From the NCBI GenBank assembly GCA_023485925.1, contig JAMDAJ010000021.1, positions 993-13,607 on the forward strand: a DNA stretch of 12,615 nt. The letters run 5' to 3'. Position 1 is the first letter of the stretch, and each line of letters starts with the position of its first letter. This stretch comes from Patescibacteria group bacterium. Lineage in GTDB: Bacteria; Patescibacteriota; Doudnabacteria; UBA920; 2-01-FULL-50-11. The position numbers and the translations under genes are program-made. The notes under the pieces are model-generated. The model worked only from the letters and a program-made list of their open reading frames with translations. It was not told the origin of the DNA and made no database searches. Positions 1-5,239 of this stretch are shown here, piece by piece.

Positions 1-48
1 CCAGACTGGAAACGATGTACCTTTTGTTTTCGTTAAAGAATGACATTG

Positions 49-84
49 AAAAAGTTATGTTGGGATTATACTAAAAAATCCCAA
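49..84 (-). terminator. Probable terminator after the distal glycosyltransferase
   Basis: Read on the minus strand, an 8-bp perfect stem (TTGGGATT/AATCCCAA, plus coordinates 77-84 and 60-67) with a 9-base loop starts about 9 bases after the TGA stop of the glycosyltransferase. A run of five T follows, but only after a 6-base gap (plus 49-53), so it is not a textbook intrinsic terminator. Its place at the end of the last gene of the run supports the call. Bases 1-48 hold nothing I can identify. Confidence 0.5.
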
Positions 85-93
85 ACGGCGCAA

Positions 94-945
94 TCAATGC
101 ACAAATTTTTTGGATTCCAGCAAATTTTTCCCCATCACCAGCGCTTGATGGATATAGATGCCGAAATACACCAACTGGTTAAAAAGCTGCGGCCGGGAGG
201 CGGCATAATGTTTGCGGTAAAAAATCTTCATGGCCTGGTGGGCAAACCGAATGGTCGGAACGGAAACTTTTTGCGAAGAACCGTATTTGTAATGCGTTAT
301 CTCCGCGCCCGGATAATAATAGACCTGGTATCCGGCTTGCTTGGCCCGCCAACACCAGTCCAGATCTTCGCCGTACATAAAGTAATCTTCGTCCAAAAAT
401 CCGATTTTCTCAATGACTTTTTTGCGAATGAGCAAATACGCTCCCATCACTGCATCCACTTCCTGCGGCGTATTGATATCGCCCGAGACGTTATAATCGC
501 TAAATTTTTTAAGGCCGAAAAGACGCAAAAAAGCATTGGTCGGATTGGGGAACCGCCGCCGGCAGGCCGGGTCCAGCTGACCGTTTGGTAGCAGCACTTT
601 GCAACCCAAAACCCCCACCTCCGAATGCTCCTTTATATACTCCATCGACCGCGTTAAAGTTTCGGGCCGGACTTCGGTATCGGAATTTAAAAGCAATAGG
701 TTTTCCCCTTGCGCCTGCTTGAGCGCTATGTTGTTCGCTTTGGAAAAACCCAAGTTGGCGCCGTTTTCTGAAAGCCGGACCTGCGGGAATTCTTTTTTTA
801 CCATCTCAATACTCCCGTCGGTCGAACCGTTGTCGGAAACCCAGACTTCAAAAGAAAAACTGGTTTTGGAAGCGAATACCGAAAGCAGGCACCGTTTGAG
901 GAGCTCTTTGGTATTGTAATTGACGATGATAACGGACAAATCCAT
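94..945 (-). CDS. GT2 family glycosyltransferase (rhamnosyltransferase/WbbL-like)
   Basis: A 283-residue cytoplasmic or membrane-associated enzyme expected to move a sugar from a nucleotide-sugar donor onto a growing glycan. The GT-A nucleotide-binding start DLSVIIVNYN is at residues 2-11, SDNGSTDGS follows around residue 37, the metal-binding DxD equivalent appears as LLLNSDTEV, and the acceptor/catalytic region has YGEDLDWCWR. The length fits single-domain GT2 enzymes of the WbbL type; the actual sugar cannot be read from sequence. I chose the ATG at 945, which opens directly into the first beta strand with a GGA 7-9 bases upstream; an in-frame TTG at 963 would add six unsupported residues. 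A 30-bp palindromic operator lies about 20 bases upstream, so the gene is probably controlled by the adjacent TrpR-like regulator. Confidence 0.9.
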   Translation of the reverse strand: MDLSVIIVNYNTKELLKRCLLSVFASKTSFSFEVWVSDNGSTDGSIEMVKKEFPQVRLSENGANLGFSKANNIALKQAQGENLLLLNSDTEVRPETLTRSMEYIKEHSEVGVLGCKVLLPNGQLDPACRRRFPNPTNAFLRLFGLKKFSDYNVSGDINTPQEVDAVMGAYLLIRKKVIEKIGFLDEDYFMYGEDLDWCWRAKQAGYQVYYYPGAEITHYKYGSSQKVSVPTIRFAHQAMKIFYRKHYAASRPQLFNQLVYFGIYIHQALVMGKNLLESKKFVH

Positions 946-965
946 TTCAATCCAACTTTCCAAAC

Positions 966-997
966 AAAATTACGATACTAAATAGTATGATAATTTT
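966..997. promoter_or_regulatory. Putative TrpR/YerC-type operator upstream of the glycosyltransferase
   Basis: Perfect nested palindrome. The inner arms ATACTA (975-980) and TAGTAT (983-988) are separated by AA. The outer arms AAATTA (967-972) and TAATTT (991-996) are separated from the inner ones by two bases each, and one further A/T pair extends the palindrome at 966/997. It matches the palindrome at 1538-1567 with three differences in about 32 aligned bases; two of them (972-side C to T and its mirror G to A) are symmetric and keep the palindrome intact. It lies 20 bases upstream of the ATG at 945 and overlaps a plausible -10 region (TATCAT/CATACT on the minus strand), as expected for a repressor site. 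The regulator's own TAG stop (978-980) lies inside it. Confidence 0.75.
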
Positions 998-1526
998 TTT
1001 CATTTTTAAGGATTTTATCTATCTGCGTCAATAAACGATTTTTATTTTTTGCTTTTTTTATGATAGCACGCAACTCTTCCTTATTCCTTCTGTTGGCCGA
1101 AGCCACAACACGTTCTAATAGCAATTGCGGCCAAAAATATTGTGGATAAGAACGTTTTAAACTAGTAAAAACGCTAAGGGGGCCATTATTTTTCCGAAAA
1201 GTATCGCTCGACCCTCCCCTGACCCTTTTGAAAATGAGACGATAACCTTCCCCTGACTCATGAATCCAAGCGCTCACCCGGGCAATCGTGTTCGTGCTGA
1301 CTTTTAAATTTTTTCCTATCGATTGGTAATTATCACCTTCAAGCAAAGCTCTGGCCACCGCCAAGCGTTTGGCGAGCATGTCCAACTCGCTCGGTGAGAG
1401 TAAATCCGAAAAGACCTTGGCCGCTTCCGCCGGATTTCTGACCGAGGCAAGTGACTCGAAAAAAATCATCAACAAATGCTCGCGCTCATTCTCAGAAAGT
1501 TTTGAAGTTTTTGCGAATTTAGCCAT
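978..1526 (-). CDS. TrpR/YerC-YecD-like transcriptional repressor with C-terminal extension
   Basis: A 182-residue DNA-binding protein of the Trp-repressor superfamily. Residues about 14-90 form the all-helical TrpR-like core, including the segment SPSELDMLAKRLAVARALL and a helix-turn-helix at about 65-88 (DNYQSIGKNLKVSTNTIARV). The true E. coli TrpR is about 108 residues; here about 90 extra lysine/arginine-rich residues follow, of unknown function. I see no evidence that it senses tryptophan; YerC-type relatives have no settled ligand. The start is taken as the ATG at 1526 (MAKFAK). An upstream TTG at 1538 would overlap the operator, and there is no clear Shine-Dalgarno site for either. Palindromic operators lie 11 bases before this start and at its 3' end, before the next gene, which suggests autoregulation plus control of the glycosyltransferase downstream. 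Confidence 0.85.
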   Translation of the reverse strand: MAKFAKTSKLSENEREHLLMIFFESLASVRNPAEAAKVFSDLLSPSELDMLAKRLAVARALLEGDNYQSIGKNLKVSTNTIARVSAWIHESGEGYRLIFKRVRGGSSDTFRKNNGPLSVFTSLKRSYPQYFWPQLLLERVVASANRRNKEELRAIIKKAKNKNRLLTQIDKILKNEKNYHTI

Positions 1527-1537
1527 GTTTTGAAACA

Positions 1538-1567
1538 AAACTACGATACTAGATAGTATGATAGTTT
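1538..1567. promoter_or_regulatory. Putative autoregulatory operator of the TrpR/YerC-like gene
   Basis: A 30-bp perfect palindrome made of outer arms AAACTA (1538-1543) and TAGTTT (1562-1567) and inner arms ATACTA (1546-1551) and TAGTAT (1554-1559), each separated by two bases. The ACTA unit repeats every 8 bases towards the centre, on both half-sites. E. coli TrpR operators are also built from ACTAG-type half-sites and can be bound by tandem dimers spaced 8 bp, so the architecture fits a TrpR-family protein. On the minus strand it covers the likely -10 region (TATCAT or CATACT; a weak TTGTAA lies 17 bases upstream of CATACT) and ends 11 bases before the regulator's ATG. It starts 19 bases downstream of the methyltransferase stop. 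Confidence 0.78.
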
Positions 1568-1586
1568 CGTTAAATTTTTACAAATT

Positions 1587-2489
1587 TCACGACGTGCGCC
1601 ACCGGGCAAAGATGCCCGTCGACACCAGCCGGCCGGACGAATCTTTTAGACATAGCTCCCCCGCCTCAACCGGCCCCGACCGCCGCACGACCGCAGCTTC
1701 CAAAAGATTGCCTAAAGCCAGCGCCGAAGAATTGGTGGCGTAACCGTTAACGAGCAAAAATCGCGCGTTGGACGAAAGCAAACTAACGCAATCGGAAAGC
1801 AGATCAGGCAGATGCTCGTTGAATTTCCAGACTTTCCCCGTTGGCCCGTGGCCGAAAGCCGGTGGGTCCATGAGAATGCCGTCGTATTTCGCGCCGCGCC
1901 GCACTTCCCGTTTTACGAACTTCACCGCGTCATCCAACATCCAGCGCACCGAATCTTGCGGTAAGGAGTTGAATTTGTGGTTCTCGTTAGCCCAAGTGAT
2001 GGCGGGCTTACTCGCGTCAACGTGAGTGACCAAACATCCGGCTTTGGCCAAAATTACTGTCGCGCCGCCGGTGTAAGCGAATAAGTTGAGGATCTTCGGT
2101 CTCGAATTTTGCCCTGAGCCTGTCGAACGGGTCGATTTTAACTTTTCCACCATCCACGCCCAGTTCGCCGCCTGCTCGGCGAATAACCCGGTGTGTTTGA
2201 AAGGGCTGGGTTTCAGCAAAAATTTCGCGCCCGAAAATTCCACCGTCCAGGGTTGCGGCAGCGATTTTAAAAATTTCCACGCGCCGCGCTCGCCTTTCCC
2301 GGCCGGATCAAACACCGCGCTGGCCTTCCCCCAAACCTCGGAGCCGCACCGCCGCGGCCAGATGGCCTGCGGGTCGGGCCGGCGGATGATCACGCCGCCC
2401 CAGCGCTCCAGGCGCTCGCTTGCGCCGGAATCCAACAATTCGAAATCGGAAAAACCCTGTGGCGTTTCTAAAATGAGATTATTAATCAT
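1587..2489 (-). CDS. Class I SAM-dependent methyltransferase, RlmI-like (COG1092 type)
   Basis: A 300-residue protein expected to transfer a methyl group from S-adenosylmethionine, most likely to rRNA, judging from the family. SAM-binding motif I is ILNLFAYTGGA at residues 133-143, the acidic residue of motif II is in HVDAS (157-160), and motif IV is DPPAF (208-212). RlmI normally carries an N-terminal PUA domain; this protein starts directly in the region before the methyltransferase fold, so it is a short form and its RNA target is uncertain. Residues about 119-130 (STRSTGSGQNSR) look like an in-frame insertion encoded by a short repeat. The ATG at 2489 overlaps the end of the upstream glycosyltransferase by 8 bases, which implies translational coupling. 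A housekeeping RNA methylase inside a glycan operon is probably a passenger. Confidence 0.85.
   Translation of the reverse strand: MINNLILETPQGFSDFELLDSGASERLERWGGVIIRRPDPQAIWPRRCGSEVWGKASAVFDPAGKGERGAWKFLKSLPQPWTVEFSGAKFLLKPSPFKHTGLFAEQAANWAWMVEKLKSTRSTGSGQNSRPKILNLFAYTGGATVILAKAGCLVTHVDASKPAITWANENHKFNSLPQDSVRWMLDDAVKFVKREVRRGAKYDGILMDPPAFGHGPTGKVWKFNEHLPDLLSDCVSLLSSNARFLLVNGYATNSSALALGNLLEAAVVRRSGPVEAGELCLKDSSGRLVSTGIFARWRTS
2112..2131. repeat. Short interspersed repeat (CTGAGCCTGTCGAA type) inside the methyltransferase gene
   Basis: The sequence CCCTGAGCCTGTCGAACGGG matches, with one difference, a short repeat that I remember as recurring many times in genomes of many uncultivated and some cultured bacteria (usual form CCCTGAGCCTGTCGAAGGG). 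It is read in frame as residues about 120-126 of the methyltransferase, just before SAM motif I, in a linker where relatives would be expected to be shorter. The identification as a genome-wide repeat is from memory; only one copy is in this window. Confidence 0.6.
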
Positions 2490-3603
2490 ATTTTCCCAAA
2501 AACCATTTCGCCGCGACGGTGCTATTGACCGTCCGCCGACGCTTGATTAAATTTCGCTTTTTCAACATTGCCGGCAATTGTCGCAACAACTGCGGCCAAA
2601 TCTTTAACGTCTCCCGCTCGAAAAGTAAGATGAATACCAACATGGCAAACTCCCGGCAGAGGATAAAAGGCAGCCCCAGCCAAAATGGCCAGCCAAAATC
2701 ATTTTTGACAATACAAAACAGATGATTTTTCCAGTTCCACTCTTTGACTTTCAAAGGCAGCTCCCGGTGATGAGCGATGAAACTGCCGACTTGCTTGTAC
2801 CCGCCCGGAGAACTGCCGGCCAGGCGCTCGTGATAGCAAATCGCCTGCGGCACGAACCGGCAAGCGTATCCTGAAGAACGCAGGCGCCAGGACAGATCAA
2901 AATCTTCCCAGTATGCAAAGAAATCTTCGTCGAAATACTCCGAAACCTTATTCATTTTTTCCCTCTCCCCCTGAGGGAGAGGGTGGCCGAAGGCCGGGTG
3001 AGGAGGCCGACTTTCAAATTCTCCCTGCGTTCCTCCAGACCTTGAAACGAGAGTGAATTTCGGCAATTTCACTTTTTCCAATGCCGCCCGGCGGTAAACC
3101 GCCGCGGTGCCGGATACTCCAAAAACTGACAATGAGTTGTCATACTGGCCATTGTCCGCCTTATTCTGTCCCCGCTCGCGGGCCCGCCTCGTCATGCTGA
3201 CCACGATGCCGGTGCCGTCCAGAACCGGCGCCTGTGCGGAGTTTCGCGGCTTCAACAATTTCCCCGTCGCAGCAGCGACTTGCGGCTGAGAAAATACCGG
3301 CAGCAAATTTGTTAGAAAATCCTTATCTAAAACCACGTCCGGATTCAAAACCATGACGAGTTCCGACTGACAAGCACGGAACGCCGAATTGTGCCCACCG
3401 GCGTAACCGAAATTTTTCTCGTTCTCAAATATTTTGACCTGCGGATAATTTTCGCGGACGAACGACGCCGAACCGTCAGCGGACGCGTTATCCGTATACC
3501 ACAGTTCGTAATCCAAAAAACTCTGGGCCAGAACCGAATCAATGGCGGCGCCGATCTTGTCGCGGTGATTATATCCTAATAAATTAATGGTGAGCTTTGG
3601 CAT
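2482..3603 (-). CDS. GT2 family glycosyltransferase with repeat-derived insertion
   Basis: A 373-residue GT2 enzyme of the rhamnosyltransferase type. The GT-A start KLTINLLGYN is at residues 3-12, DNASADGS at 38-45, the metal-binding NPD at 87-89, and WEDFDLSWRLR around 232-242. Its C-terminal part has a hydrophobic segment (DFGWPFWLGLPFILCREFAMLVFILLF region) that probably anchors it to the membrane, followed by a basic tail. Residues about 199-215 (PPHPAFGHPLPQGERE) are encoded by a palindromic repeat inserted in frame between the core fold and the WEDFD motif. The start is the ATG at 3603, which leads straight into the first beta strand; the TTG at 3612 adds three residues. There is no convincing Shine-Dalgarno site. 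It overlaps the methyltransferase by 8 bases. Donor and acceptor sugars are unknown. Confidence 0.9.
   Translation of the reverse strand: MPKLTINLLGYNHRDKIGAAIDSVLAQSFLDYELWYTDNASADGSASFVRENYPQVKIFENEKNFGYAGGHNSAFRACQSELVMVLNPDVVLDKDFLTNLLPVFSQPQVAAATGKLLKPRNSAQAPVLDGTGIVVSMTRRARERGQNKADNGQYDNSLSVFGVSGTAAVYRRAALEKVKLPKFTLVSRSGGTQGEFESRPPHPAFGHPLPQGEREKMNKVSEYFDEDFFAYWEDFDLSWRLRSSGYACRFVPQAICYHERLAGSSPGGYKQVGSFIAHHRELPLKVKEWNWKNHLFCIVKNDFGWPFWLGLPFILCREFAMLVFILLFERETLKIWPQLLRQLPAMLKKRNLIKRRRTVNSTVAAKWFLGKYD
2961..3006. repeat. Double-hairpin palindromic repeat inserted in frame in the glycosyltransferase gene
   Basis: A 9-bp stem, CCCTCTCCC (2961-2969) with GGGAGAGGG (2975-2983), around a 5-base loop is followed by a second small stem GGCC-GAA-GGCC (2985-2995) and the tail GGGTGAGGAGG. 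This resembles a palindromic repeat family that I know from many bacterial genomes, whose minus-strand translation gives the recognisable peptide PHPAFGHPLPQGER. It is translated here as part of the glycosyltransferase without breaking the frame. It is richer in G+C than the flanking DNA. Confidence 0.75.
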
Positions 3604-3610
3604 GGATTGC

Positions 3611-3748
3611 AAAATTCTAAATCCTAAACTCTAAAATCTAAACAAACGACAAAAAACCAAATTACAAATCTCAAACTTTTAAAATTTATGATTTTGAATC
3701 CGATTGAGATTTGTTTAGAATTTCGGATTTGTAATTTTGGATTTCATG
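3611..3748. repeat. AT-rich degenerate repeat with nested inverted arms
   Basis: A low-complexity stretch of words such as AAATCCTAAA, CAAATTACAAATC and GGATTTGTAATTTTGG. Three inverted pairs are visible: TCTAAACAAA (3637-3646) with TTTGTTTAGA (3710-3719), CAAATCTCAA (3665-3674) with TTGAGATTTG (3704-3713), and CCAAATTACAAAT (3657-3669) with 3727-3740 (one indel). It fills the gap between the two genes and runs about 60 bases into the 3' end of the Wzy-like gene. I have seen similar AT-rich word repeats in uncultivated-phylum genomes. A weak TAGAAT (-10-like, minus strand, 3614-3619) could give the glycosyltransferase a secondary promoter, but this is only suggestive. Confidence 0.6.
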
Positions 3749-5227
3749 TTTTGGCAGCGCGTAAAACGCGCCGATGAGTATCCAAAACACGCCGACCAAG
3801 CGCAAGCTAAAGAGCGGATTGTTGAACTGACTGTCAAAAAGCACCAGCAACAATTCCACGAACAAAACTAAACGCAGTAAGCGCAGTTCCGGGTCAGCCG
3901 GATAAAGCAGGCGCCAAAACATCGACCACAATAAACCCAAAAACAGCGCCACAAAACTCAAAGTGCCCAAAATCCCGGTCTCCGCCAAAAACTGCAAAAA
4001 AACATTATGAGCGTCGGTGCCCTGTCCGAATTTTTCTTCCACCGCGTAAGAAAAATTCTTGGCGCCAATGCCGGTAAGCGGATGCGAGACGAATTCCTGC
4101 CAGGCGAGTTTATAGAGTTCGGACCGCTGGACCAGCGATTCGGTGCTCATCGAGTCCGTGCGCAAAAACCGGCCCCAGATGGTGGCGGAAGCGTCCACGC
4201 GAGAGGCCTGGGGCTTGCTGTAAATCTCGCTCACAAAAACGAATTGATAAAGCAGGATACCGGCGGCCACGGCTAAACCCAAAACCGCAAAGCGCGCGCC
4301 GAACCTTTGACCCTCTGATTTGAGCCCTTGGCCAAAAACGGCAAAAACAAAGACCAGCCCCGCGCCCAAACTGCCGGCCAGGGCGGACGAACGCGTGTTG
4401 GTCAAAAGCAGGACGGCGCCGATCGCGACCAACCCCAGCCAGACCAGAATTTTTTCAAGACGGCCAGCGCGGGAGTCCTGAAACAGCAAATACACGCCCA
4501 CGGGCAGCATCATAGCCAGATACATACCTAAGTATGATGGGTGCTGCCACGTCCCCACCACCCGGGAAACCAGCTCCCAGAGCTGCATAATGGCCTGATC
4601 GCGGACATCAAGATACGGAAAATAAAAAACTTTGAAACTTTCCGAATAGAGCTGCCAGACCGCGGCTAAACTCGAAAGCGCGCCGAGCCAAAACGCCGTG
4701 CGTAAAATCCACAAGACCCCGCGAAAATCGCCGCGCAAAGCGTTTAACACCAAATACCAGCAGGCAAGGCCGGCCGCGGCCATCCCCACAAAATATAAAA
4801 CTTCCTTCCGATGCGACGCTGAAATGCCGGATAAACTGATCAAAATCAAAAAAGCCAGAGCCAAAAACCGCAAGGGCAAAAACAGTTGCTCCCCCGTTAT
4901 GGCTCGAAGCCGAAAAACGAGCAAGCTCGAACCCGCCAACAAGACAAAATATAAAGCCAAGGACAAATCGACTAGCGGCAGCAATGGAACGCTAGCATAG
5001 AACGTAAAATTCAGAAGCAGCAAACCGGCCTGAAGCCCAGCGAGTCGGCGCAAATGCGCCGGCAACGATCCCTTCCAAGCCGTCGCCAGGCCCAAAGCAT
5101 ATAAAGCCAGGCCGACGAAAAATGGGAGGCTGCCATAGATTCCCAAGAACAGCATCACAAAAAAGCCTGCGGCACAAAGCAGGCTTGAAATTAGGATTGG
5201 AAGCCTTGCGGGAAAGCGCTCGCACAT
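3686..5227 (-). CDS. O-antigen ligase/polymerase-like membrane protein (Wzy_C, WaaL/Wzy family)
   Basis: A 513-residue, very hydrophobic protein with roughly ten to twelve predicted membrane spans, the usual size for O-antigen polymerases and ligases. The diagnostic Wzy_C region is near residues 390-420: GIGAKNFSYAV, then TDAHNVFLQFLAETGILG, where the HN-x-FL-x(2)-L-x-E-x-G pattern marks the periplasmic-side loop that handles lipid-linked glycans. It would polymerise or transfer the glycan made by the neighbouring glycosyltransferases; in an organism without an outer membrane the acceptor could be protein or another carrier. The ATG at 5227 lies 12 bases after the stop of the lysozyme-like gene. 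The last 20 or so residues (HEIQNYKSEILNKSQSDSKS) are polar, low in complexity and encoded by the AT-rich repeat, so the original C-terminus has probably been replaced or extended. Confidence 0.85.
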   Translation of the reverse strand: MCERFPARLPILISSLLCAAGFFVMLFLGIYGSLPFFVGLALYALGLATAWKGSLPAHLRRLAGLQAGLLLLNFTFYASVPLLPLVDLSLALYFVLLAGSSLLVFRLRAITGEQLFLPLRFLALAFLILISLSGISASHRKEVLYFVGMAAAGLACWYLVLNALRGDFRGVLWILRTAFWLGALSSLAAVWQLYSESFKVFYFPYLDVRDQAIMQLWELVSRVVGTWQHPSYLGMYLAMMLPVGVYLLFQDSRAGRLEKILVWLGLVAIGAVLLLTNTRSSALAGSLGAGLVFVFAVFGQGLKSEGQRFGARFAVLGLAVAAGILLYQFVFVSEIYSKPQASRVDASATIWGRFLRTDSMSTESLVQRSELYKLAWQEFVSHPLTGIGAKNFSYAVEEKFGQGTDAHNVFLQFLAETGILGTLSFVALFLGLLWSMFWRLLYPADPELRLLRLVLFVELLLVLFDSQFNNPLFSLRLVGVFWILIGAFYALPKHEIQNYKSEILNKSQSDSKS

Positions 5228-5239
5228 GCAGAAGGGAGA

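Noticed and set aside
946..963. Upstream TTG start for the distal glycosyltransferase (and equivalent TTG starts at 1538, 3612, 10063 and 11467 for other genes)
   Set aside because: Each adds only a few to 17 residues unrelated to the family start, and an ATG directly before the conserved N-terminus is available. The TTGs at 1538, 10063 and 11467 fall on an operator edge or in -35 elements.
1010..1030. TTGACG on the minus strand upstream of the distal operator as a -35 element
   Set aside because: It lies inside the regulator gene too far from the operator-linked -10 candidates, and no good -10 lies 16-18 bases downstream.
2017..2280. Minus-strand open frame of 87 codons within the methyltransferase gene, and many plus-strand frames across the window
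   Set aside because: They lie opposite or out of frame with clear enzyme genes, have no recognisable motifs or ribosome sites, and are explained as shadows of long genes with moderate to high G+C content.
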